DNA of 64,000 bases from Manis javanica (GCF_040802235.1 NC_133161.1:17501001-17565000), one strand, 5' to 3'. Positions 10,606 through 22,967 are shown, counted from the first letter of the stretch. Made by a program: numbers and translations. The notes: generated from the letters alone by a model not told the origin.

Positions 10606-13180
10606 AGCGCCTGCTGCTGTTTTCATGCCCAGCGTCTAATAGTTCCCTTCCTCTCCCTGGAATGTTTAATCAGTGTTTAATTGTTTCTGCTGTCCACCAG
10701 ACACCTCTGTTGCTGTATCTTTTAAATGATTTGGGAACAGCAGTAGCTTCTTCTGGCTTCCTTCCATTAGAACTTGACTCTGAAGCCCCCTGCTAGTTAC
10801 TCTCCGATTTTTCTTCCTTTCCTTGCTGACCTTCATCAAGCGTCTTCCTTGTACTTCGAATGCTATTTCTCCTTGCCTTTTGCTCATGCTGTTCTTGCCG
10901 CCTGTGTTGTTTCTTGTGCTTCTCAACTTGGTTAACCCTTAATCATTCTTTCATTTATTTTTTAGGATTTTTAAATTGTATACTATTTAAGCATATGGAG
11001 AAGAATAGAGAATAATATATAAACACTGTGCATCCACTCCCCAGCTTTATCATATCTTAACATTCTGCCATATTTACTTCAGATCTTTTCATGTGGACAA
11101 GCCTTTGGGTTTTAGTTTACTTTTTCACTTGTGTTTTGAGATAAGTTGTGACGGGATAGGAACTAGATTCAAAATACACTAATTTCTAGAATGGACTATA
11201 TATTAGATTATATAAATCAGTTTTTAAATTCTAGATTTACTTTGTTCACCAAAACCTTCATGTTTTTGTTAACAATGATCACCTGCATGTTTTTGTCACT
11301 TCCATTCATAACAGTTATAAAGGAGGGATAACTTTCCCCAGGTTCATTGGAGGGTGGAGTGAGGGCATTATGTGGAGCTAATCACACTATCCCATGGCAT
11401 GAGATTTACATTTCTTCTCTTATTAATACTTTATGTTACCTCCCCTAATACAGTAGGCTTTCATTTGTGCTTTCAATTTTGAAACAGAAAGTTACTATGA
11501 TCAATCCATCTAAAATGACCAAGGAGTCTGCTAAAGCTATGTTGGTTAATAACTTTTTCTAGAAAGACAAGAATTAAATAAAAGGCATAGTAACACTGTA
11601 AGGCTTTTCATATTTTGAGTGTGTGTGTATATATGTGTTGTTAAAATGTCTAGTGGATGATCAGAAAATACTTATTTGTCATTCTTCCCTTAGAATTTTG
11701 TTTTGTCTCTTTAGTCTATCTTTGTGTTTAAAGGTTTCAGGGCTCTCTTTGCTTCTGTATTAAATACAAAACATATTTGGTTCTTTTTTCATAATCACAT
11801 GGACTCTATTGGGAGTCCATAGGACTCACTCACTGTATAACCTTACCATTTAAATGATGGGCTTCCTTTATGTATCTTGGTAGGTTAAGTTTCCCAGTAT
11901 TTGCATATTTCACCACAGCTGCAAACTCGACCAGGTAAGAGCAGAACATAGCCATAGCTCTGATGGAAACCTGAGGGTGCTTCAGGCTTTGATTGACCCT
12001 TCCAGGCATTCTCTAGAGATTCTTGTTAGGAATCTGGAGAGCATGGTCATTGTCCCCCTTTCTACTCTTTAGATATCTTCCTTTTGCTCCTTCAATTCCT
12101 GCTTTTTTTCCTTTCTCTTGGCTTTCCCTTTTCATCGCCATCTCTAGCATTTATTTCAGAACGGAGTCATTGTCATTTGTGTTTTCTTTTGGTAATTTCT
12201 TGTTTTTCTTGGAATGTTTAGACACCTGCTGCTGCTGCATCTCTTCCTTATTCCTTTCTCTTTTTTTTCCTCTTTCTTCCTATGAAGTAGAAGTTGAAGT
12301 GCTGTTTTTCATTCTCTACTGGTATATGTATATCAGAATCTGGCCCAGGAGTCTTTGAGGAGAGTCCCCAGATGTTGGGAGCTCCCACTTCTCCAGTCCT
12401 GTCACTGGTGGCTTTCTCATTCCTATTGAGGTTAAACCACAGCTCATCACCCATACAGGGACTTGAATAGCCATTGTAGTAGGTGGCAAAAAAGAAGCTT
12501 CCTCAGGACCCAGAGGCCATCCTTGCTTCCAAAGAGAAGGCAGTGAAGGTTGTTTTTGTTTTCTATGACAGTGTTTGAAAATATTGATGAGATGAAAATT
12601 TAATAACAACTATGTAATTTACTAAAATTGACTCAAGAAGAAATAGAAGATCTGAAAAGTTCAGTAATCAATGAAAGAATAGAATCCATAGTATAAAAGA
12701 TTCCCCTACCTAACAAACAAAAAACGATTGCCCAGAAATTTTCATAGGTAAGGACTGTAGGAAACACTCTTTCCCAGTGTCTGATAGTTCCTTCCCTGTG
12801 GAAGGAAATGTATTGGTGTAACATAACTGGCCTCTTTCTGTCCCTCCAGGGGAATAGGGGCAATTTATCCAATTGGTGAGTTTGGAAGAAAGTTTTAAGT
12901 ATATCTGGCCTAGCCCCTTCTTTGGAATTGGCTTGTTTCAGAGAGGAAGTGCACAAGCAATTTTAGCAATAAAGCCCCTGTCCTTGTGGATTAGACCTCA
13001 GGGTCTAGCACTGCCTGCCTGAATGGATCATCTGTGTAGGTCTGGAAACAGTAATAAGAAACTTAATGTTGTTTCATATTGGGCCACATTGTCCAATAAC
13101 TTTAACAGCAATATAGCTGATATTCTGCTTTCTACTTTTATAACACTTACCTGTTTCTTCCCATACTTAGTTACCAATTT
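10606..13180. other. Unannotated sequence with a possible old repeat
   Basis: No gene recognised. The stretch 10,955-11,110 (GAGAATAATATATAAACAC, CATCCACTCCCCAGCTTTAT, AACATTCTGCCATATTTAC) looks like an ancient interspersed repeat. The T-rich open frame at 12,023-12,358 is of biased composition with no domain. Confidence 0.3.
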
Positions 13181-13184
13181 TACA

Positions 13185-14300
13185 ACTTTGGGTTGGGAAA
13201 AACTGTTTTTAAAACTTTTTATGTTGAACTTCTTATGTTAAATTTGTACAGATAAAAAGTTGCAGGGATAGTACAGAGTTCCTGTATGTCCTTCACACAG
13301 CTTCCCCTAATGTTAGCATCGTAGGTAACCATGCTACACTAGTAAGAACCAGGAAATTAACATTGGTATGACTGACACTGCTAGCTAAACTGAAGACCTT
13401 ATTCAAGTTTTGCCACTAATTTTCCACTAGTGTCCTTTTTCTGTTCTGGGGTCTTATCTAGGATCTCACTGCATTTTGTTGTTAGTTGTCCCTAGTCCCC
13501 TGCAGTCTGTATAAGTTCCTCAGTCTTTCCTTGTCTTTCACAACCATGATATTTTGGAAGAATGTAGATTATTTTGTCAAATGCCTCTCAGTCGGAGTTT
13601 GCCTGATGTTTTCTCGTGATGGAACTGATTGCACATGAGGTGATAATACCACGAAATACTGTGTTCTCACTACATCACATCACAGGGTTCACAATGTGGA
13701 TACATCTAATTACGGGTGATGTTAACCTTGATCTGTTGGTTAAGGTGGCTCTGCCAAGTTTTGCCACTGTAAAATTACTGTCTTCCCCTTCGTAATTAAT
13801 AAACATCTTGAGGAAAATACTTTGAAACAATGCAAACTTTCCTTCTCCTCAAACTTTCACTCACTAATTTTATTGTCTCTTGATAGCACTTGCCTACAAC
13901 AGTTACTGTGGTATTTCATGATGATTTCATATTTTCCTCTTTCCTTTTACATTTATTAATTCAAATTCTACCATAAGGAAGAGATATCTCATCTCCCCCA
14001 TTTATTTATTTGATTATTTTTATCTGTATGGATTCATGGATATTTATTATATTTACGGATTATAACCTAATAATATAATTATTGACTTTGCTGCCCAAAT
14101 TGTCCAGCTTTAGCACTTAGAGCTACCTAGGGTGGCCCCTAATTTTTTTTGTGTGTTTATGGAGCATGATCTTACTTTCTGGCACCAGAAGTGTTCCTGG
14201 TTCATTTTATATATTACCTGCCCTGGCCCTGGAATCAACTATTTCTCCAAGGAGTACTGGGTCCTTTTATTAGAGAGTGGTGTTTAGACACCAGGACCTG
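13185..14300. repeat. Ancient interspersed repeat, family X, copy 1
   Basis: A long decayed repeat I recognise as L1M-lineage or LINE-like but cannot name or orient securely. Internal support comes from a second copy at about 58,990-61,150. Shared landmarks include CACTTAC/TTACTTTCTGGCACC-type text, then GGAATCAACTATTTCTCCAA against GGAATCAGCTCTTTCTCCAG, and the TCATGGATAT/TCATGGATTC stretch, in the same order. Confidence 0.55.
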
Positions 14301-14309
14301 AGCACAAGG

Positions 14310-14945
14310 TGTGAAATTGGCTAAAATTTCTGACAATTTCCAGTTGATGTAAATGTGGAGTGATTGAATTCTTATCCTTATGGGAATCCGTTTGGAAAAC
14401 AATTTGGCATAAGCTAGTAAAGTTGTAGGTAAGTAAATTCTATAAACCAGTAATTTCACTGGAAAACTCTTGCACATGACAATAGGAGTTACATGCAGCT
14501 TTGCTCAGAATAGACAAAGTGGAAAATAATCCAAAAGCCCATCAGTAGAACAAATGCATAGAGTGTGGTATATTCATAAAATGGAATGCTCTAAAGCAGT
14601 GAAAATGTGCTACAACTACACACATCCACATGTATGAATCTCAGATATATAATAGTGAGAAAAAATATATATATAGTATGATCCCATTTACATAGGGCCA
14701 ATCAACATGCAAAATAAAACAATGTGAATAAATGTAGTGATGCCTTAACACTAAGATGAAAAAAAGAAAAGGGAATTGTAACTGCAAAATCCAAGATAGT
14801 GGTTACAGGCAGGGGGTGGGATACAGTGGGCTTCAGAGGTATTGGTAATGCATTTCTTAAGCTGAATGGTAGGTTAATGGATATTCGTTGTATTTAGATC
14901 AGAGATATATATGTATGAAGTACTGCATAGTCAAGAAGGAAGAAA
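14310..14945 (+). repeat. Ancient L1 (L1M-type) ORF2 end and 3'UTR
   Basis: The plus strand shows the ORF2-end signature in decayed form (CAGAATAGACAAAGTGGAAA, CCAAAAGCCCATCAGTAG, GGTATATTCATAAAATGGAA). A 3'UTR follows with GATCCCATTTACAT and GGTTACAGGCAGGGGGTGGG. The reading frame is destroyed. Confidence 0.75.
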
Positions 14946-15235
14946 AGTAAATGGGGGAGGAGCTAGACAAGGGAAAGAAGAAAGGGAAAAAACAAGGGAG
15001 GGAGGAGACAGAAAGTCCAGAGAGAGGGAAAGGAAGGAAAGAGCTCCTGTGCATCACGACTCAGGATCCGAGTGGGAGCGCAGATTCTGACACCCGTTTG
15101 GCTTTGGGTGAGTCACTAAACTCTGAGCCTCAGTTTCCACACCAGTGAAATGGAAAAAATGTACTCTGCCCTGTGTACTTCCCAGTGTTACTGTGAGAAT
15201 AAAATGAAATGTTTATACCTGTAGAAGAGTGCTTC
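14946..15235 (+). repeat. Purine-rich patch and MIR fragment
   Basis: 14,946-15,045 is a G/A-rich low-complexity tract. From about 15,085 a MIR follows: TTGGGTGAGTCACTAAACTC, GAGCCTCAGTTTCCACACC and TTACTGTGAGAATAAAATG. Confidence 0.6.
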
Positions 15236-15635
15236 AAAAAAGGAATAAAATGTTCTAAAATATAAAAGAAAAAAGAAGTTAATACTTTACATAGTCTTGC
15301 TTCCTAATGCCAGAAACCTAGTGTATCTCAGTATTGTGTAATTTCATATTCAGTGACCATTTAACATTCTGCTTACTTCTTGCTAAACTAACATATATGG
15401 AGGAAAGCAGATATTCTGCTTCTGCCTTTCAAGAAGGTGAGTTTGCTCTTCTGTCCAAATTCATAGAAGAGTGGCTTAACCACAGTATTTCTGAGGCCTC
15501 AGGTTGCAGAGCTTGAGTGGTTCTTAAGAGTAAGCAGGGCAATGTTGATGTGCTCTCTGGTGGTCAGAGGAGAAAGCACATACGAAAGGGTTGGTGATCA
15601 GACCTCAGTTTCAACTAGTACAATGATAGACAATA
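15236..15635. other. Unannotated sequence
   Basis: Nothing recognised beyond AT-rich text. No supported frame. Confidence 0.3.
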
Positions 15636-15639
15636 TAAA

Positions 15640-15805
15640 GTACGGGCTGCTCTGCCCTACTGTGTGCCAGACTTTGTGATAACTTTATTATCTCATTTAA
15701 TTCTCATCACAGTCCTAAGAGACATGTCAACTTTTCCCTGTTTTACAGATAAGAATATAGGATCTCAGAGTTGAAATAAATGACCCAAGGCCACCAAGTG
15801 AGTGA
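15640..15805 (-). repeat. MIR SINE
   Basis: GTGTGCCAGACTTTGTGATA, ATTATCTCATTTAATTCTCA, CTGTTTTACAGATAAGAATA and GACCCAAGGCCACCAAGTGA follow the reverse-complement MIR order. Confidence 0.75.
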
Positions 15806-16867
15806 TGGGGCACATTTCCTCCTGAGGGCTGTCTACAGTCAAAGCCTACACTCAGTATCTAACCCTAATGTCTGTTGATCAGCTGAGTTCTCAGAGATCT
15901 TAACATCTCAAAGGTATAATCTCTGGGCTGACATGATTCTTTGCCACCAGCCAACTTCACAGATTAATCTACATATTATTTATATATTTTTAAAATTTCA
16001 GCTTTACTGAAAGAACACCATTGGGAGCCTCAGGGGGAGTAATACCAAATGGCTTGAATTATTTGTGCTAGAAAGGACCTTCGTATTATAGTGGAAGAGC
16101 CCCAAAGGGCAAAAAAATAGGAAAGATCACTAAACATGTCCAATCTACAGACTCAGTCCCTATACTTTAATTTTTCTCATTGTTCCAATTCTTGGCTTAG
16201 GATAATCATCTTCATATTTTGACTGGACTCTAGATTGGGTCCAGCAGCTGCTTATTTAGCCTCTGACTTCTGCTCTAATTACTGACTCCTAATTTTTTAC
16301 ATTTTAAAGTTTTTATCCAATTAATAAAATAGGATAAATTTTATTATTTCACTAATTAATCACTTTATAGATATTCTAGTAGTTATCCTTTAATTTCTGA
16401 AATAAAACCCACAGTGTATTTTAGATATATGCTCTCAGAATCGATTATTACTACATTTTATTTATGGTTTTTTAATTTATTTACTTTTTTGAGAGGCTGG
16501 TGTACAGTTTGGAATGACTATTGGCAAGATTTTCATCCCGGGTTGTTCTAACCTCGTAAGATGAATTGGGAAAATTCCTTTTCTGGTGCTTTGGAATAAT
16601 GTGAATATCACAGCTATTACTGGCACTCTGAATGTTTGATAAGAGTTCTCTTGGTAAGTCACTCTAGCTTGGAGACTTTTTAGAGGGTAGACATTTTTAC
16701 ATGCTTTTTACCCCTCAACCCCACCTCCCATCTCTGGTGCTACTTGGTCTATCTAGGTATCTCTTCTTGAGTCAGTTTTAGTAATTTGTGTTTCCTATAT
16801 AATCATTCAACTTCATCTGGATTTTCAAGTTTATGGCAAAATTTTCTGTAGTGCCCTCTTATAACTT
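15806..16867. other. Unannotated sequence, pre-insertion locus left of the L1
   Basis: No gene. It is AT-rich with T-rich stretches and forms the left flank of the large minus-strand L1 insertion. Confidence 0.35.
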
Positions 16868-16880
16868 CAAAATATCTTTT
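16868..16880. repeat. Left 13-bp target-site duplication of the L1 insertion
   Basis: CAAAATATCTTTT here is repeated exactly at 25,446-25,458. Read in the L1 sense, the right copy is preceded by TTTT and starts AAAA. This is the TT/AAAA pre-integration site expected of the L1 endonuclease. It brackets the whole 8,565-bp insertion 16,881-25,445. Confidence 0.85.
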
Positions 16881-16960
16881 TTTTTTTGGATAATTCAATG
16901 AGCTTTATCAAATGTGTACATTCACGTAACATTCATGGTAAAGCCTTTTTTTTTTTTTTT
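16881..16960 (-). mobile_element. Second 3' transduction: 58-bp tag between two poly(A) tracts
   Basis: In the L1 sense, a 15-A tract (16,946-16,960) is followed by 58 bp of ordinary sequence (16,888-16,945). Then come 7 A residues (16,881-16,887) that merge into the A-rich start of the target duplication. A GATAAA hexamer, a known weak poly(A)-signal variant, sits about 16 nt before the second tail. This is the layout of an L1 3' transduction. The 58 bp should be a copy of sequence downstream of the parental element. Confidence 0.7.
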
Positions 16961-17276
16961 GGGAGGGCATCTCTCATATTTATTGATCAAATGGTTGTTA
17001 ACAACAATAAGATTCTGTATAGGGGGGGTCAATGCTCAATGCACAATCATTAATCCATCTCAAGCCTAATTCTCGTCACTCTCCAATCTTCTGAAGCATA
17101 ACGAACAAGTACTTACATGGTGAACAAATTCTTACATGGTGAACAGTACAAGGGCATTCATCACAGAAACTTTCGGTTTTGATCACGCATTATGAACTAT
17201 AAACAATCAGGTCAAATATGAATATTCGTTTGATTTTTATACTTGATTTATATGTGGATCCCACATTTCTCCCTTT
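16961..17276 (-). promoter_or_regulatory. ERV polypurine tract and LTR U3-R with poly(A) signal
   Basis: On the minus strand AAAGGGAGAAA (17,276-17,266) is a polypurine tract directly followed by TGTGGGATCC at 17,265, the LTR start. AATAAA lies at 16,984-16,979, with the poly(A) tract beginning 18 nt later. The LTR is therefore cut at its RNA end and carries no U5. Here it acts as the 3' processing signal of the chimeric transcript. Confidence 0.7.
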
Positions 17277-17897
17277 ATTATTATTATTATTTTTATTTTT
17301 AATAAAATGCTGAAGTGGTAGGTAGATGCAAGATAAAGGTAGAAAACATAGTTTAGTGCTGTAAGAGGGCAAATGTAGATGATCAGGTGTGTGCCTATGG
17401 ACTAAGTATTAATCCAAGCTAGACAAGGGCAGCAAAACACCCACGGATGCAGAAGATTTCTCTCAAAACGGGGGGGTGAGGTTCTGAGCCTCACCTCTGT
17501 TGATCCCCAATTTCTCACCTGATGGCCCCCCTGCGACTGTGCCTGTCTTAGGTTGTTCCTCCTTTGAGGAATCTTACCCATCTCTGGCTAACCAGTCATC
17601 TTCCGGGGTCATACAGGGAAATGTAAAGTTGGTAAGTGAGAGAGAAGCCATATTGTTTGAAAAGGTTAGCTTTTTACTTCTTTGCAGATTTATGCCCTGT
17701 TGCTTCTATGCCCAGCATTTGTCTCGAGGTATCTTTACCACCTGGAGGAATTACGATACTCGGTAAATTCTATATGAGGCACGAATTCTATTTAAGGGTT
17801 GTAATTAGGAAGGAAGAAGAAAAGCTATAGAGGTAGCATATGGAAGAAAACATGGGAGGATTGATTATTTCTTTGACATATCTTCTTGTAGAGTACC

Positions 17898-18350
17898 TTA
17901 AGCATGTATAGGTTTTAAACTACTAACTAACTTGTGCTCACATATTAACATAATAGGAATACGGTGACATAAACAAAGCAAATCTATAATTACCATCCAT
18001 CTCCAGTGAAGCCAAGAAAACCATTTAGGCACCCTAGGCATTTGTGAAAATTTGTCTATGATATGATGGATATTGTCCAACTGTACTTGAACAGTCTGAG
18101 AGAAATCAGACAAATTAAAGCAACCCATTTCTGGGATCTGTTCACATCCCGTATGTTCTTTTAACTGTAGATAGTCTATAGTCATAAGATTTTGGAGTGC
18201 TACAACTTGCACCCCTCCCAACGCCTGGTTGAGCTCCAACAGTACAGATCTGGTCAAATTCGTTGTCTCACTATATGCACATGCCAGCCTAGACATCTCC
18301 CTCCTCATTCCAATGGCAAGTCCAGGAAACGGTGGGGTGGATACAGCCAC
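17898..18350 (-). pseudogene. Env transmembrane-subunit-like open frame (ERV remnant)
   Basis: An open frame of 150 codons on the minus strand resembles the ectodomain of a retroviral TM subunit. It has a heptad-like N-terminal half, a loop with two cysteines spaced by seven residues (GCEQIPEMGC), a second helical stretch, a W-rich membrane-proximal patch (WFSWLHWRW) and then a hydrophobic cysteine-rich segment that could be the membrane anchor. The surface subunit, signal peptide and most of env are absent, so it cannot be a functional glycoprotein. The first ATG is an accident of the frame. The frame being open may be recent age, chance or constraint; the sequence alone does not decide. Confidence 0.55.
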
Positions 18351-19116
18351 AACCGCAGCATCGTCCAGATCCCTGTGGAGGCTTTTTGATGATCATCCCC
18401 CGGCACAAGTCCTCCAGAGAGTGCTGATGCCGGAAGCTCCTCCTCATATCGTATCTTAGTTCATTTTCTGGGTATCCAAGCTAGGCCTTGATCTTCTGCA
18501 TAGAAACAAACAGACCCTTTGCCCACACTTTGACATGCCCTCTATACCACTGTGTAGAACTCATTGGAGGTCAGCACACAGGGACTGCCTTTTTTTTTTT
18601 TTTATTAAAAGAAAGGAATATTATCAAAAAAGAGTACCTCCATAGCTGATCATCTGACACCCTTTAAGTGATCAACATCAAGGATATTTAAAGCATGTAT
18701 TGGTCTTTGATTTACCAATAGTTTTATCCTATCAAGAAGTAATCCCCCTTTTCTTTCTTTCTTTCTTTTTTTTTTTTTAATCTTTAATCTACACTTACAT
18801 GAAGAGTACTATGTTTACTATGCTCTCCCCTATATCAGGTCTCCCCTAAAAACCACATTACGGTTACTGTCCATCAGCTTAGCAAAATGTAGAATCACTA
18901 CTTGTCCTCTCTGTGTTGTACAGCGCACTCTCCCCTTCTCCCTTCCCCCCCATGCATGCTAGTCTTAATACCTCCCTTCTTCTTCCCCCCCCTTATCCCT
19001 CCCTGCCCACCCATCCTCCCCAGTTCCTTTCCCTTTGGTACCTGTTAGTCCATTTTTGGGTTCTGTAATTCCGCTGCTATTTTGTTCCTTCAGTTTTTCC
19101 TTTGTTCTTATACTCC

Positions 19117-22100
19117 TCAGATGAGTGAAATCATTTGGTATTTCTCTTTCTCCACTTGGCTTATTTCACTGAGCATAATACTCTCCAGCTCCATCCATGT
19201 TGCTGCAAATGGCTGGATTTTTCCACTTCTTATGGCTGAGTAGTATTCCATTGTGTATATGTACCACATCTTCTTTATCCATTCATCTACCAATGGACAT
19301 TTGGGTTGCTTCCAATTCTTGGCTATTGTAAATAGTGCTGCGATAAACATAGGGGTGCATCTGTCTTTCTCAAACTTGATTGCTGAGTTCTTAGGGTAAA
19401 TTCCTAGGAGTGGAATTCCTGGGTCAAATGGTATGTCTGTTTTGAGCATTTTGATGAACCTCCATACTGCTTTCCACAATGGTTGAACTAATTTACATTC
19501 CCACCAGCAGTGTAGGAGGGTTCCCCTTTCTCCACAGCCTCGCCAACATTTGTTGTTGTTTGTCTTTTGGATGGCAGCTATCCTTACTGGTGTGAGGTGA
19601 TACCTCACTGTAGTTTTAATTTGCATTTCTCTGATAATTAGCGATGTGGAGCATCTTTTCATGTATCTTTTGGCCATCTGTATTTCTTTTTTAGAGAACT
19701 GTCTGTTCAGTTCCTCTGCCCATTTTTTAATTGGGTTATTTGTTTTTTGTTTGTTGAGGCGTGTGAGCTCTTTATATATTCTGGACGTCAAGCCTTTATC
19801 GGATCTGTCATTTTCAAATATATTCTCCCATACTGTAGGGTTCCTTTTTGTTCTATTGATGGTGTCTTTCGCTGTACAGAAGCTTTTCAGCTTAATGTAG
19901 TCCCACTTGCTCATTTTTGCTGTTGTTTTCCTTGCCCGGGGAGATATGTTCAAGAAGAGGTCACTCATGTTTATGTCTAAGAGGTTTTTGCCTATGTTTT
20001 TTTCCAAGAGTTTGATGGTTTCATGACTTACATTCAGGTCTTTGATCCATTTTGAGTTTACCTTTGTATATGGGGTTAGACAATGGTCCAGTTTCATTCT
20101 CCTACATGTAGCTGTCCAGTTTTGCCAGCACCATCTGTTGAAGAGACTGTCATTTTGCCATTGTATGTCCATGGCTCCTTTATCAAATATTAATTGACCA
20201 TATATGTCTGGGTTAATGTCTGGAGTCTCTAATCGGTTCCACTGGTCTGTGGCTCTGTTCTTGTGCCAGTACCAAATTGTCTTGATTACTATGGCTTTGT
20301 AGTAGAGCTTGAAGTTGGGGAGTGAGATCCCCCCTACTTTATTCTTCTTTTTCAGGATTGCTTTGGCTATTCAGGGTCTTTGGTGTTTCCATATGAATTT
20401 TTGTGTTATTTGTTCCAATTCATTGAAGAATGTTGCTGGTAATTTGAGAGGGATTGCATCAAATCTGTATATTGCTTTGGGCAGGATGGCCATTTTGACT
20501 ATATTAATTCTTCCTAGCCATGAGCATGGGATGAGTTTCCATCTGTTAGTGTCCCCTTTAATTTCTCTTAAGAGTGACTTGTAGTTTTCAGAGTATAAGT
20601 CTTTCACTTCTTTGGTTAGGTATATTCCTAGGTATTTTATTTTTTTTGATGCAATTGTGAATGGAGTTGTTTTCCTGATTTCTCTTTCTGTTGGTTCATT
20701 GTTAGTGTAAAGGAAAGCCACAGATTTCTGTGTGTTGATTTTGTATCCTGCAACTTTGCTGTATTCCAGTATCAGTTCTAGTAGTTTTGGGGTGGAGTCT
20801 TTAGGGTTTTTTATGTATAGTATCATGTCATCTGCAAATAGTGACAGTTTAAATTCTTCTTTACCAATCTGGATTCCTTGTATTTCTTTGTTTTGTCTAA
20901 TTGCCGTGTCTAGGACCTCCAGTACAATGTTGAATAACAGTGGGGAGAGTGGGCATCCCTGTCTTGTTCTCGATCTCAGAGGAAAAGGTTTCAGCCTCTC
21001 GCTGTTCAGTATGATGTTAGTTGTGGGTTTATCATATATGGCCTTTATTATGTTGAGGTACTTGCCCTCTATACCCATTTTGTTGAGAGTTTTTATCATG
21101 AATGGATGTTGAATTTTGTCAAATGCTTTTTCAGCATCTATGGAGATGATCATAGGGTTTTTGTCTTTCTTTTTGTTGATGTGGTGGATGATGTTGATGG
21201 ATTTTCGAATGTTGTACCATCCTTGCATCCCTGGGATGAATCACATTTGGTCATGGTGTATGATCCTTTTGATATACTGTTGAATTCTGTTTGCTAATAT
21301 TTTATTGAGTATTTTTGCATCTACATTCATCTGGGATATTGGTCTGTAATTTTCTTTTTTGGTGGGGTCTTTGCCTGGTTTTGGTATTAGGGTGATGTTG
21401 GCTTCATAGAATGAGTTTGGGAGTATTCCCTCTTCTTCTAGTTTTTGGAACACTTTAAGGAGAATGGGTATTATGTCTTCTCTGTGTGTCTGATAAAATT
21501 CTGAGGTAAATCCGTCCGGCCCCGGGGTTTTGTTCTTGGGTAGTTTTTTGATTACTGTTTCAATTTCTTTGCTCGTAATTGGTTTGTTTAACTTTTGTGT
21601 TTCTTCCTTGGTCAGTCTTGGGAGGTTGTATTTTTCTAGGAAGTTGTCCATTTCTTCTAGGTTTTCCAGCTTGTTGGCATATAGGTTTTCATAGTAGTCT
21701 TTAATAATTCTTTGTATTTCTGTGGAGTCTGTCGTGATTTTTCCATTCTCATTTCTGATTATGTTGATTTGTGTTGATTCTCTTTTTCTCTTAATAAGTT
21801 TGGCTAGAGGCTTATCTATTTTGTTTATTTTCTCAAAGAACCAGCTCTTGGTTTCATTGATTTTTGCTATTGTTTTATTCTTCTCAATTTTGTTTATTTC
21901 TTCTCTAATCTTTATTATGTCCCTCCTTCTGCTGACTTTAGGCCTCATTTGTTCTTCTTTTTCCAGTTTCGATAATTGTGATGTTAAACTATTCATTTGG
22001 GATTGTTCTTCCTTCTTCAAGTGTGCCTGGATTGCTATATACTTTCCTCTTAAGACTGCTTTCGCTGCGTCCCACAGAAGTTGGGGCTTAGTGTTGTTTT

Positions 22101-22967
22101 TGTCATTTGTTTCTATATATTCCTTGATCTCTATTTTGATTTGTTCATTGATCCATTGATTATTTAGTAGCATGTTGTTAAGCCTCCATGTGTTTGTGAG
22201 CCTTTTTGTTTTCTTTGTAGAATTTATTTCTACTTTTATACCTTTGTGTTCTGAAAAATTGGTTGGTGGAATTTCAATATTTTGGAATTTACTGAGGCTC
22301 TTTTTGTGAGCTAGTATGTGGTCTATTCTGGAGAATGTTCCATGTGCACTTGAGAAGAATGTATATCCTGTTGCTTTTGAATGTAGAGTTCTATAGATGT
22401 CTATTAGGTCCATCTGTTCTAGTGTGTTGTTCAGTGCCTGTGTGTCCTTACTTATTTTCTGCCCAGTGGATCTATCCTTTGGGGTGAGTGGTGTGTTGAA
22501 GTTTCCTAAAATCCTAAAATGAATGCATTGCAGTCTATTTCCCTCTTTAGTTCTGTTAGTATTTGTTTCACATATGCTGGTGCTCCTGTATTGGGTGCAT
22601 ATATATTTAGAATGGTTATATCCTCTTGTTGGACTGAGCCCTTTATCATTATGTAGTGTCCTTCTTTATCTCTTGTTACTTTCTTTGTTTTGAAGTCTAT
22701 TTTGTCTGATATTAGTACTGCAACCCCTGCTTTCTTCTCGCTGTTGTTTGCCTGAAATATGTTTTTCCATCCCTTGACTTTTAGTCTGTGCTTGTCTTTG
22801 GGTTTAAGGTGAGTTTCTTGTAAGCAGCATATAGATGGGTCTTGCTTTTTTATCCATTCTATTACTCTGTGTCTTTTGATTGGTGCATTAAGTCCATTTA
22901 CATTTAGGGTGACTATTGAGAGATATGTACTTATTGCCATTGCAGGCTTTAGATTCGTGGTTACCAA
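19117..22967 (-). pseudogene. L1 ORF2 (endonuclease/reverse transcriptase), disrupted
   Basis: About 1,280 codons, the usual ORF2 length. The start is probably the ATG at 22,940 (MAISTYLSIVTLNVNGLN), with an in-frame ATG upstream at 22,967. The apurinic-type endonuclease shows the N (TLNVNGLN), E (CLQETH) and DH ([10 protein letters not shown]) motifs. The reverse transcriptase shows KTPGPDGF and the catalytic FADD ([11 protein letters not shown]). A C-terminal cysteine-rich knuckle ([14 protein letters not shown]) is followed by the end at TGA 19,117-19,119. Three lesions are visible: an 8-bp tandem duplication at 22,505-22,520 that shifts the frame at the GDFN-like endonuclease motif (which also reads GNFN), and in-frame TGA codons at 21,241-21,243 and 20,371-20,373. 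The product would nick target DNA and prime reverse transcription, but this copy cannot encode it whole. Confidence 0.93.

Larger units (their letters stand above)
16961..18748 (-). mobile_element. Endogenous retrovirus 3' segment carried at the L1 3' end
   Basis: Between the L1 poly(A) tract (18,749-18,778) and the next poly(A) (16,946-16,960), the minus strand holds, in order: a probable integrase C-terminal remnant (about 18,748-18,400, frame broken), an Env TM-like frame (18,350-17,898), an AT-rich spacer, a polypurine tract (17,266-17,276) and an LTR from its TG to just past its AATAAA. Most of env is missing. The polypurine tract and the TGTGGGA LTR start resemble class II (betaretrovirus/ERVK-like) elements; this assignment is from recognition only. 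Ending at a poly(A) tail shortly after the LTR signal implies it was copied from RNA polyadenylated in the LTR. Confidence 0.7.

Noticed and set aside
12023..12358. Leucine/phenylalanine-rich 111-codon plus frame
   Set aside because: T-rich low-complexity DNA produces such hydrophobic frames. No conserved motif or start context.
18749..18778. The T-rich tract considered as the true end of the whole L1 insertion
   Set aside because: No target duplication lies next to it. The matching 13-bp word is found only beyond the 58-bp tag, at 16,868.
20371..22413. Open frames on the plus strand across the L1 body (such as 20,732-21,112 and 21,722-22,159)
   Set aside because: They are antisense shadows of ORF2. 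The minus frames carry the reverse transcriptase motifs.
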